Below are positions 35,001 to 45,189 of a stretch of 64,000 nucleotides of DNA, one piece after another. The position numbers and the translations under genes were made by a program. This DNA comes from Macrolepiota albuminosa (lineage: Eukaryota > Basidiomycota > Agaricomycetes > Agaricales > Agaricaceae): assembly GCA_027475525.1 (NCBI GenBank), contig JAMWFC010000009.1, positions 1,612,001-1,676,000 of the forward strand. Direction: 5' to 3'. Position 1 is the first letter of the stretch. Each line of letters starts with the position of its first letter. The notes beneath the pieces were generated by a model. That model searched no databases. It was not told the origin of the DNA and saw nothing but the letters and a program-made list of their open reading frames with translations.

Positions 35001-36047
35001 TTTGTAGCTAGATTAGTTGCAGGGTTATGAAGTCATTGTGGCAAGGGAAAATATGCATGGTTGCACTGAAATCTACAAGGAAGGGAGTGGTGTGCAGTGA
35101 TGAAAGAGGGATACATCTTTTGCAATTTATTGGGGTGACATCTGCTGCAAAAATATTCTCAGTGATGTGCCCAGCATGCACATTCCAGTTGACTGTAGAG
35201 CCATTGTCTTCTATTGTTGTGAAGCCAATATATTCCTAGCACTCAGTGCTGTGATTGAGAGGCAGGTCTGAAGAGAATATGGCAATTTCTGCAACAGCTG
35301 CTGTTTTGGTGGGAACTGGAAGCTGCTCTAGCTGAGATGGGTCTATGTACCACATCTTTCTGTCCAGTCCTGTAACAGCAATGTATGACTTTGGGGGGGA
35401 TGTAGCCGTGGCCTTAAATGCTGGCTTTGACATTGTGCTAGACTTTCCTCTGGATGTTCTCTGAGCTTCTTGAGCTTCAGCAATAGATTTGCCCATCATC
35501 CCTCCTCCTTTCTGTACATAGAAGGCTTTCATGTGTCCCTTGCACAGTCTTTTCAGCACAAAGCAATTTTTGCAACAGATAGCTCTGGGGCCATGGTTGT
35601 GTCCTGGGAGGTCTGTTGGCCTGGTGCTAGTGCCCCCTCTCATGCTAAAGACAGTAGCAGAGCTGGACTTGGCCTTAGCATTGAGGATGTTTTGAGCATT
35701 TTCCATGAGTATGTGAATGTCAGCTGGGCTGCAAGGCATGCTTTGTGTACTAGAGCTGAGAAGGGTTGAGACAGAGTTCTGGAGAGACTCAAAGGCAGGG
35801 TCATTGAGGCTGTTTAGCAGGGCTATGCATGTGAATAAGTCAACCTTGACTTTCCCAATGTCAAAGGCATGTTTGACTGTATAAACAATTTGTCTAGCTA
35901 TAACAGGAAGAGGTTCCACTGTTGAGCAATAAGTAGACAAAGCATCCTGGAGAAGGGCAATCTGTTTGATGGGGCCCTCCCTCTGCACATGGGCCTTCAA
36001 ATCAGCATAACATGCAGCTGCTCCTTTGCCAGTGACAAGGTCGCAAT
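32018..36047 (-). pseudogene. Copia gag-pol relic, proximal half
   Basis: From high to low coordinates: a gag segment (36047-35236) of the UBN2/copia type with SLNDPAFESLQNSVSTLL and a decayed zinc knuckle CCKNCFVLKRLCKGH. Then come a protease trace VDFSATMHIFPCHNDF where DSGAT is expected (about 35080), integrase core pieces GYKYIMNIVDDFTNEHWS (34472-34350), and integrase C-terminal blocks TPHKAQMGCPPKYLYMHEIG and LIGYAKDLKAYKCY (33049-32750). The start of RT follows, with WKVVYQEELNLLKDMGVYQL (about 32170-32050). It is CpG-poor with many stops, and a degenerate LTR interrupts integrase. Confidence 0.75.
33110..34200 (-). repeat. Degenerate LTR related to the Gypsy-B/C/D family
   Basis: About 1.1 kb interrupt the copia integrase. 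The segment is rich in CGCTAAG/GCTAAG words and contains TGCCTTGCCATAGTTGCAA at 33509-33527, the counterpart of TGCCTGCCGTAGTTGCAA in the Gypsy-D LTR. Degenerate repeats of about 33 bp (GCCAAGGAAAGGYGCTAAG-like) fill 33240-33450. The exact ends were not found. Confidence 0.45.
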
Positions 36048-36622
36048 TGTCAGGGGACTCTTCATTTCTTCCTTTTCTCACTCCTTATCTCTTCACTCTC
36101 CCTTCATTCATTCTCTTATTTCTTCTGATATTATTTCATTTTACTGTTTCTATTCTTTCAACACTATCTGTTAGTACTACTCTCAGCCCTTGAGATTTCT
36201 TCTGATATTATTTCATTTTACTGTTTCTATTCTTTCAACACTATCTGTTAGTACTACTCTCAGCCCTTGAGGTGCTTTGGTTCTTTAGTTATCATTCAGA
36301 CAAGTGTGGGCCTCTCAGCATTGCTTCCAGACTGCTTATATAAGCCAGAGTTTGCCAGAGTTTGCCCCTTATTTGTGCAATTGTTTGTGTAGGCAATTTT
36401 CAAGTTTTTAAGGTTTTGTTGTACTATACAGTTGTTTTCCATGCTTCAGAGGCCCCAGAAGCATCCAACCTGGCATAGGGAATTCTTAGACTTGTTTTCT
36501 TTGGATTTTCCTCTGCCAGGTGAGTGGTTATTATGATATTGTCAGTACATACTCTAATACACTTTGGATCTCCTTCTGCCAGCTGTGTGACTGAGCCACA
36601 GCCTCTAGAGGTTGCCCTTACA
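36048..36622 (+). repeat. LTR-L copy 3
   Basis: It starts TGTCAGGGGACTCTTC and ends GTTGCCCTTACA. It is longer than the other copies, in part because of the 77-bp duplication at 36118-36271. It joins copia gag on the left to Gypsy-C accessory sequence on the right, without matching flanking repeats, so it may mark a recombination breakpoint. Confidence 0.6.
36118..36271 (+). repeat. 77-bp tandem duplication (5)
   Basis: 36118-36194 is repeated at 36195-36271 inside LTR-L copy 3. The other LTR-L copies have nothing corresponding. Confidence 0.92.
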
Positions 36623-36654
36623 GGACCCCTGCTCCTTCTGTCTTCTCCATTGTC

Positions 36655-37699
36655 ATGGAGATCCCCCCTGCTGAGGATGTCCCTATGTCCATCAAAGGCA
36701 CCAGCCCTTCTTCTGGTCCCACTGCAGCTAGCAACTTGCCTGCCATTCTTATTACTCCTTCCACAACTCCTCCTTGTAGTCCTACCACTCTCCCTAGTAC
36801 TCACAAGACCTCTGAGGTGCCAATGTCCAAAAAAACCCTTGTGCCTCAAAGTGAGTGCCATTGTTGTTGGAGATACCTCCCTCCTTGTGGCATCCATATC
36901 TCTTCAGCTAGGACCATGTCTCCTGGTGATGAGTGCTACAAATAGACATGTCATGCCCCATAACTGTTCATGTAAGTCTCTTCTTTTTCTTGTTTACTCT
37001 CTTTTTTGCCAACTCTGTTAAGTTTGATCCCTTCTGGACTCCTGCTCCTGCCATGCATGTTACTGGTAACGCCTTCCTTTGGCTTGGAGAAGAGTTCTCT
37101 TATTTCATGATTTCCCTCTGGCCAGCTGAAGAACTTTGTTGCCAACTCTGTCACATTGATGAGGTTACTGAGACTGTTAGTCAGGACTTGGCCATCCTGC
37201 ACCCTCATGTCAATACCTTATTGCATTGTGAGACTCTTTTGCTTGGCCTTCATAGCAACATTACTCTCTTTTTTGCCAACTCTGTTAAGTTTGATCCCTT
37301 CTGGACTCCTGCTCCTGCCATGCATGTTACTGGTAACTTACTCTCTTTTTTGCCAACTCTGTTAAGTTTGATCCCTTCTGGACTCCTGCTCCTGCCATGC
37401 ATGTTACTGGTAACACCTTCCTTTGGCTTGGAGAAGAGTTCTCTTATTTCATGATTTCCCTCTGGCCAGCTGAAGAACTTTGTTGCCAACTCTGTCACAT
37501 TGATGAGGTTACTGAGACTGTTAGTCAGGACTTGGCCATCCTGCACCCTCATGTCGATACCTTATTGCATTGTGAGACTCTTTTGCTTGGCCTTCATAGC
37601 AACATTACTAATGCGCTTGAGTGGCAAGCAAGTAACCACATCCAGAATAGGGACTTGCTTCCTTTGGATAATCCCACCCTTCCCATGTATGATGCATAG
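36655..37699 (+). pseudogene. Gypsy-C accessory-gene relic (C-terminal domain)
   Basis: The segment LEWQASNHIQNRDLLPLDNP corresponds to the Gypsy-D accessory segment MDWQTANNILPGDLLPLRDS. FWTPAPAMHVTGNTFLWLGE corresponds to AWTPQPEPTVTGDAFQWLGQ. Upstream, CCWRYLPPCG matches EWRWLPPYG. The zinc-cluster part is not found. The region is disrupted by a 267-bp tandem duplication and an extra 77-bp partial copy. Its orientation opposite to Gypsy-C pol supports the shared antisense arrangement. Confidence 0.65.
36994..37604 (+). repeat. 267-bp tandem duplication with a 77-bp partial unit between (6)
   Basis: 36994-37260 and 37338-37604 are near-identical (two differences seen). Between them, 37261-37337 repeats the first 77 bp of the unit. 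Confidence 0.9.
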
Positions 37700-38357
37700 T
37701 CACTGGCCCATAGCACTCTAAACTTTTGGACTTTGTCAAATTTTGATATGTAGTCAATGATATAAGCTTATACCAAAATAAATGCCTCCCCCCCTTTGTT
37801 CCAAAATTGTCAGTTTGTAAGTAATCAAAAGGTAAACAAAAAGGGGAAACACTCAGTAGATCATCATAGTGTAAAAACCCCTTTGCCAGCACAGTCCAAT
37901 AGCTAATACTGCACTAGCCTAGAAAGAATTGGGTATTGTCTGCAAATAATAAGTGAATCTATGTAAGAAGTTTAATGTATAAAGAAATAGAGTGCCAGTG
38001 ATCACTTGTGGCTATTTGGTGATGGTGAGTATAAGTGCTAGATCTTGAATGCCAACTTCCTCTTTGTATGATCTAAAAGTGATTCAATCATATCCTATTG
38101 GCTAGTGCCCTTGTCAGGGTCCAAGTTACTTGAGAAGTGTCCTTCCATGCTGTTTGTATCCTATAAATTGCCTATGCATCAACTGAATCTCATCAGTCTT
38201 TGTGATGGCCAGTCCAACTAGCATGGTGTAGACTTCCCATTGTGATTGAGCTCATGTCATAATTAATCCTCCCACCTTCCTGGAGCATGCTACCTCTTTC
38301 TTTTACTACTATCTGGCTGGTGGCATGCCAGGACTGGCCGACAGAGTTGTCAAGTTA
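37700..38357. other. Gypsy-C spacer left of the Tc1 element
   Basis: The stretch around 37780-37870 matches the 3' flank of the Gypsy-D accessory gene (GGGAAACRCTCAGTAGATCATCATAG). The remainder up to the Tc1 insertion is unrecognised and has no gene that I can support. Confidence 0.4.
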
Positions 38358-38584
38358 CAGTGGCTCAAAAAACTGTCCCAATGTTTCATACTTTTTGAAA
38401 GATGACATTGGTATGAAGGATGGGAAGTATCTAAAATCCTGATTAAATCACATAGAATACTATGGCATTGTAGCTACAAAATGAATTTAAACTTATGTAA
38501 TTGGAATCATAACTGATAGAGCAATAGCCATTTTAAAATATTCACTCATTGGAACAGTTTTTTGAGCATCTCTAATTTTAGTAT

Positions 38585-39690
38585 TTAGTACTTTGTATGT
38601 CCTCCATTTGCCTTGATAACTGCTTGAATCCTTCTAGGCATGCTTTCTATCAGTCTTTGGCATACCTCTGGTGGTATTTTATCCCACTACTTTGCAACCC
38701 TCTCCCATAATTCATGCACACCATGAGGAGGTGTTTTATACTGCCTAAGTTGCTCCTTGAGGTACTCCCAGAGATGTTCAATAGGGTTGAGATCAGGGAA
38801 TTGGGCTGGCCACCAAAGGACATCAAAGTTGTTGTCCTCAAACCACTTGTCAGCCCTCTTGGAGTTGTGTTTGGGGATTGGGCTGGCCACCAAAGGACAT
38901 CAAAGTTGTTGTCCTCAAACCACTTGTCAGCCCTCTTGGAGTTGTGTTTGGAGTCATTGTCCTGTTGAAAGTAGCAGGCACCCTCCTCCATCTCCAACTT
39001 CTCAAAGCTCTTCTTTGCTCCATCATTCAAAATTTCACAGTACTGCTTTGCATTCATGATTCCCACCACCTCTACAAGCTTTCCTACCCCATTCCAACCC
39101 ATACAGCCCCATACCATGAGATTATTCCCTCCTCCATTGCTTCATAGTAGGTGTAGTTGTTCAGTCTGAAATGCCTTCTTCTTGTAGCTTCCACACATAC
39201 TGCTTCCCATCTGACCCAATCCTATTAATTTTTGTCTCATCTGTCCACAACACCCTTTTCCAGTCCTCTATAGTCTAGTTCTGATGCTCCTGAGCCCATT
39301 TAAGCTGTAGTTGTTGATGTCTAGCTTTAAGCATAGGAACTTTTCTCTTGGTAGCAGACTGATACTCCTCCTCCTTCAACACATTCCAGACAGTCTGGGG
39401 AGAGACAGGATTGGAAATAATGCTGTTGATAAAATTAGTGGCCTGGACAGCTGTATCAAGTCTCCCAGTTGAGATTTGTTGAACAATAGCCTGTTTATCA
39501 CATGGAGTAAGCTTAGCAGGATGGCTTCCAGGATGGTTTTCCTTGTCCATCTCCAACTCTCTACCAATCCTCCCAGTAGTAGACTTCCCTAGACCAGTTT
39601 GAGCCCCAATCTGATGCAGAGAATATCCTTGAGCAAGAAGAGAAGCAACAGTAGAGTATTGTGCAGGAGGAATAAGTTTTATGATGGTGG
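38585..39690 (-). pseudogene. Tc1 transposase (inactivated)
   Basis: The minus strand encodes an N-terminal helix-turn-helix region with SLLAQGYSLHQIGAQTGLGK, a second DNA-binding part, then the DDE catalytic core: VLWTDETKI, CYFQQDNDSKH and DLNPIEHLWEYLK supply the three acidic residues. It ends GGHTKY at a TAA (38585-38587). In-frame stops near 39276, 39150 and 38690, and the 77-bp duplication at 38800-38953, break the frame. No convincing start ATG remains near 39690. Confidence 0.85.
38800..38953 (+). repeat. 77-bp tandem duplication (7)
   Basis: 38800-38876 is repeated exactly at 38877-38953 inside the transposase gene, just before the DLNPIEHLWE motif. Confidence 0.92.
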
Positions 39691-40045
39691 TTAAAGGTCA
39701 AGATGTGGTTCAACTAGCTTGAACTACTCCCAAATATATCTAAACATGGTCACATGACTTTGTTTATATCTCCACATGCAATTTACTCTTTATTTCTGAG
39801 TAAAATAGAGATAAACCTGAAAAAATTAGAGATGCTCAAAAAACTATCCCAATGAGTGAATATCTTAAAATGATTATTGCTCCATCAGTTTTGATTTCAA
39901 TTACATAAGGTTAGGTTTGTTTTGTAGCTCTGATGCCATAGTATTTTACATGATTTAATCAGGATTTTAGGTACTTCCCATTCTTCCAGCCAATGTCATC
40001 TTTCAAAAAGTATAAAACATTGGGACAGTTTTTTGAGCCACTGTA

Positions 40046-41442
40046 GGTCATCATTGTCAGCTGCTGCATGTTGCTTGTGAGATTTGGGACAATGATGTGC
40101 CTAAAACCACCTTTGGTATGGAGAAGTCCTGGAGTTGGATTTTTCAGGTGCACTCTTGCCTTTTTTGCCCTACTTCTCTTCTAATAGTTGCCAAATAAAG
40201 CAACTCTCACCTGATGAGACAATAGAATGTCTTGAGCTGCTGCTGGAGAAAAGCCACTTCTTGGTCAATTAGCTCATTACCTCTTTCCTCCTTTCTTAGC
40301 TAACTGTGCCATTCTGCTAGGCTCTCTGCTTGTCTACTAGTGGTCATCTCTTTAATAGTCCCCTTAAAGGATAGATGCTCCCTAGCAGGCATCTTCTTTT
40401 GCTGGGTCCTTGATGTGTGTCCATCTCCCATGTCACTTATATGAGGTGACCCCATCTTCTTCATAGTGCCATAGAACTGACAGATTTTAGATATTTGATT
40501 TCTATGTCATAGTAATATGAAATGTATTGCTGTTGCTGCCCCCCTCATGATTGTTGTGCACATGTTAGAATTCCTAAGTCCCTTTGACCCTGCAAGTAGC
40601 TGGAGATATATTTATGGGTTTTGGCTACCATGGGTTGTCAGTAGCATACTATGCCAGTACCTTTTATCCTTATTGATAATTCTGGACTTCTCCATTGCCT
40701 GACAATACTCAACTGTATCAAACTATTCTTTGCTCAGATGCCTGACAGTAGTTTTCCTCACAGGAACAGCAATATTATGGCACTCATCCATTGCTACCAC
40801 ATCTTGCTGGCAGCATCCAAAGAGTAGATGATAGACATGGATGAACCTTCAAATACAGTAAGCTACTATTAGTATGTTGATGAATGCTGTTCATGAGTTC
40901 CATAGCCTCCCATCTCTGGTACCTCCTTGAGTCTGAAGTGCCTTCTCTTTGAGACTGGAAGGTTTAGTTAGTCCTCATCTTCTTCTCTTCTTCCTTTGAG
41001 TCACTAACTCTGCATTGTTCCTAAGAGGCTTTTGTGGCTTCATTTACCAGACTTTGTTACCACTGATGTTTGTAACACAGTGCTCAAACATATTGTTGTT
41101 CCTTTCACGTTGATAAGTCCTCGTTCCAATGAGAAAACTTTGCCTACTCCAGTTCCTCCATCATCTCCTCCTGGCTTCTCTACCTGGACCTCCTTCAGGT
41201 GCTCTGCCTGCATCATATCACCTGAAGATGCCATACCAGGCACCTCAGTTTAAATGCTGGAGTAAGCTCTTTAGTGGGCCTTGTTGAAGGTCCTAGTGTA
41301 ACAACTTGTTCAGTTGTACTTGTAGTATGCCTGTAGTCTCTCAGTTTTGGCAATAGGATATTTATTTTTGGCTGATACCTTTGTGTGTGACGCAAGTGTA
41401 ATTCAGAGTGCTAACAGCTAGCACTCTATTTCTTGCCTTTAT
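40046..41442. other. Unrecognised TE sequence right of the Tc1 element
   Basis: The TA target is inside this sequence, so it continues that at 37900-38355. A minus-strand fragment at about 40465-40200 encodes GSPHISDMGDGHTSRTQQKK followed by a Glu/Gln-rich helical part, apparently an element protein of unknown family. The rest shows no gene. It separates the Gypsy-C accessory relic from pol. Confidence 0.3.
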
Positions 41443-44400
41443 TCATTGCTTGATGTCAGTATCTAGGATAGTCTCATCATTGTCTACTAACTCAGTCTCC
41501 TCAAGCTCTTGAAGTTTGGCAGTGTCAATGTCCAGCACTAACAAAGGTAAGGAAATATGTTCATATGCTAAGTATAGAATGAGTTGGAACACTGCTACAG
41601 GTCAATGTAAAACTGAGCCATCTATCACAAAGTATATAGGCACCTCTCCTATTGCAGGAAACTACAATGAGGGGTCCCAGATACTAAGGTCGCATCTTTT
41701 TGTTATGGGTAACTTCAATTTTTGAGTTGTGCATTAGTACTAGCACTCCTGCTGTAAAGATGTAGTCTCATATTGTAGTACTTTGCTTGCTTTTGAATCA
41801 CAGTGCAGCCTGTTGTTAAGCTTGAAATACTATCTCATGTATGTAAGTGCTTGAGGTCCTCCATATGATGTTGCAAGTCTATAGTGCACCTAGCAATCAT
41901 GTTTGTAGAGGATAGTACTGAGTTTGGCAGGGGTTGCAAGTAAGTCACCTCTACAATGTTTGCTAGGAGCAGAAGATGGGTGCCAGTTGTGGCATAGTAG
42001 GGTGAGCAGCCCATCTTCTTCCATACAGTGACTTGCTCTGACCAGAAAACCAAATAGGTCGCTTCATTCTAGTGACTCTTGTCACTATTTATTGCCTTGA
42101 ATAGAGCCTGTTGAACATCAAAATGTGGTCACTCTACAATGCCATTGGCACATTTGTTGTACCCAGAGACTCAAATGTGCTGAATATTGTACTTCTTTGC
42201 AAGATAAGTAAGTGCCTTGACCATGAACACCCCATTGTCTGTGACAATCTTGTGAAGGACTCCCCATCTGCAGATCACATCTTCAAAGAGCCACTTAGCT
42301 ATAGTGTCTGTGTTTTTCCATTAGAGAATGTGGAACTCTGACCAATGTACCAAAGAACATTTTCCCTGGATGATGTACTTGTAGTGCCCTGACTTGGGCT
42401 TGTGCATAGTGTCAATGTATATCTTCCCAAATAATAGTGCTGGTATTATGACTATTGGAGGAATAAGAACTTGACATGTCTGCTGGACTTGGCAAAGATG
42501 ACAAGTGCAAATGTACCACACAATATTGGTGCTAACTTGAGGCCACCAAAAACACTCTAATAAGTTTGCCCTTGTTATGTAGAGTCCTTGATGTCCTAAG
42601 TTGTCATGCATAGCATGTAGAATTCTGATATGACTGTCTGGTTTGATCACTAGTTTATGGGCACCAGCTTTATTTTGTCATCAAAGTTGATCTTCAGCTA
42701 GAAAGAAAGTTGTCATATATTGAATGAATGTGGCATATTCTGTATCTATAAGATCTGGTGGTCACTGCAAATCCTGTAGCCAATTCCTAACCTAGTCAAC
42801 TTGTTGATCTTCTGACTTAGCTTTGGTGCTTTAAGGTACTGCTGAATATGGCAGATTTTGGCTGTCTTCCTGCAAGGGTCTGAGTTCCTCAACTATCTTT
42901 AGATCATTAGATAGCTTAGTGATGTTATAGGTACTGGCCATGTAGAAAGTCAATAGTGTCTGATATGGCTTAGGTTGATATGAAATAATAGGGTGTAGCC
43001 AAGTTGAGACTGGCTTGTCCAGCCTATGAAACATGCTTTTTACGTGTACTAACTCAAAGTGAAACATTAATATTGTTACTACTCAGTGATTCATACTAGC
43101 CAATGGTTGAATGTCTGGATTCTGTAGCATTCCTTTGATGTAGCATGCATTGACTTTGACAATCAGATTTTGAACCTTTATAAGGTACATGTGTAGCACC
43201 TAAAACAATCAGAACAAGCCATATAACTTTAGCTTGGGCTGACTGTAGCACAATTCTCTATTGTTAAGGATAATCAATCCAAAGCAATTATAGCGTCTAA
43301 TTTTACAATTTGCACTATCACACTGATATAAGAAGAAGCCAACTGTGATGTATGATGTGTCAATGGTGAGTATAATAGGATTGACAGTAGTATAGTCAAT
43401 GGGTACCAGTGGCTTTGCTTCCTGTAGCACTTTCACTAAGTCCTTTTGAGCATTAATTTGATTGGGTCCAAACTCAAAGAGTATCCCTGAATGGGTCAAG
43501 CGATTAAGAGCATGTGCACAGTGTGCAAAATAATGAATAAATATGTGGAGGACATCTACTGTACCTAGAAATATGCGAACTTCTGAAAGATTATAACAGA
43601 CTCCTTATTTTTTAAGCAGCGCTAATCAGCTTTTCTTAGAGATCCTGCCTTCTGGCATACAGATGTGTCCTAGAATTTTAAATTGTAGCATGCAAAGAAC
43701 CAACTTGTGTCCTGAAAACATCCTGCTACAATACTTCATGTGCTAGAGTACTTGGTTGACCAGATAAAAGAAGTCTCATAACACCATACAGATATTAGGA
43801 TTCTCCAAATAGACTTTGAGCTTGCCATCTACTAAGCACCAATCTTTTGAATCTTTAACACCTACATTGTCTAAAGCTGAGCACATGGTGAGGTATCTTA
43901 GGCTGCAAAATAAATATAATGACATCATGGAATATAGATACTGAGTTTGTCCACCTCATAGGAAGTGTAATTAGTTGTAGCACTCCAAATGGCATTTGAA
44001 ACATCATTAAGTCTCGAAATAAAGGATAAATTAAGCACTTGTCATAGCCAACATATAAATCCAGAGGTAGCATTACAAATGTGTCCCATAAAAGATTTAG
44101 CAACATGATTGGGGAATGGCAGCACCCCTAAATGATGAATTGTGACTTTGTTTAGTGGCTCTAGACTGTGAACTATACATAGCTTCCTATTTTTCTTGAG
44201 TACACAAAACTATCTCCATTGGTAGGCCAAATTGAAAGGCTTGTATACTTCTGCTGCTATCTTGGAGCAAATAATCTGACATACTTCAGCTTTTATTTTT
44301 AGGAGTATAGGTCAATTATGCTTGGTCTATGGTATGTGGGGTATTGTTGGTATAACCATTGGTGGAAAGAAGTCAGTTCTTAGTTTACTGCATTCTGATT

Positions 44401-45010
44401 CTTAAGCAAACACCTTATTTTGTTTTTGCATAATGTCAACTAATACGTCCAATTCCACCATTGATAGAAATCCTGTATTATGGGCACTAAGGAATAGCAC
44501 CTTTCACTCTGCTGTGAATCATTCTGTGAGTTTGAAGAGCGGTTGGTGGATTCAGAATGAGTTCAGGAAGTATTGCTAACAGATTACCAATTATCTTTCT
44601 TTTGATATGAAATTCCTCAGATATAGTACTTGCTACTAGTTTTGTTTTTAGCACTACAGACTTATACTTCTTTTTGACCTGAACTCCTTTATGCTTAGGG
44701 GTACTATTGTTAGCAAACAAATTATAAGTAGAATGTTGGTTTCTAGCAAAATCAGATATCAAAGGTTCTTTAGAATTAGGAGTAGAAACAAAATAAGTGT
44801 CTGTTGAAAGGTTTTCAGTAATATCTAAAGCTGTGAGGTATAGGTATAATAAAGCTTTGCTAGTAAGCAATGAAAAAGAGTTCAAGATTTCATAGGCTAA
44901 AGGGGTATGTGATATAAGGGTTACTTGCCCAGTTCAATGATTATAGTTCAAAATAAGCACTTCATCTCCATGATCCTCATCACTCATCTCCTTGATGGCA
45001 CTGGAAAATA
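41443..45010 (-). pseudogene. Gypsy-C pol relic
   Basis: Minus-strand blocks correspond one to one with Gypsy-D pol: RT LDLYVGYDKCLIYP (44106-43855), RNase H TIDTSYITVGFFLYQC (43499-43209), FHFELVHVKSMFH, integrase HDNLGHQGLYITRANLLE and YIDTMHKPKSGHYKYIIQGK (42650-42321). Then come FWSEQVTVWKKMGCSPYYAT (42053-41835) and a C-terminus LDIDTAKLQELEETEL ending at 41443. The RT active-site segment and the second integrase aspartate region are badly damaged. Many stops are present. Confidence 0.8.
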
Positions 45011-45189
45011 CTTGCAAGGGTCATCGCTAACATATGGTCACTTTTTAAGTCATGGTTTTTGGAATTTTCCTTAGAGAAATATTGATACCATTCTTCTAAC
45101 ACTAGAATTAGAGTCGTTAATGGTTAGTGTCATTTCATCTTTGGACATTGTCTTAACTATTGATTGAGCTAACATGTTAAAGGGCCTTT

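Larger units (their letters stand above)
11149..36047 (-). mobile_element. Ty1/copia retrotransposon, fragmented by nested insertions
   Basis: On the minus strand, gag (36047-35236), protease, integrase and the first part of RT lie right of element X. The rest of RT, RNase H and the 3' LTR lie left of it. This order fits one Ty1/copia element split by the insertion at 13537-32017. However, the pieces overlap by a few residues (VFHIE on the right, VFKIK on the left), so two neighbouring copies cannot be excluded. The 5' LTR and gag N-terminus are missing at the right end, where LTR-L copy 3 abuts. Confidence 0.65.
38358..40043 (-). mobile_element. Tc1/mariner transposon
   Basis: A 1686-bp element starts CAGTGGCTCAAAAAACTG and ends with the inverse, flanked by TA on both sides (38356-38357, 40044-40045). 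The inverted repeats are long, about 215-220 bp (38358-38577 and 39826-40043). Each carries a second, oppositely oriented copy of the CTCAAAAAACT motif at its inner end. A Tc1-type transposase relic fills the middle. Confidence 0.9.

Noticed and set aside
11534..36622. LTR-L copies 2 and 3 as the two LTRs of the copia element
   Set aside because: A separate LTR with the polypurine tract next to it (11149-11516) fits copia better, and LTR-L also stands upstream of Gypsy-A.
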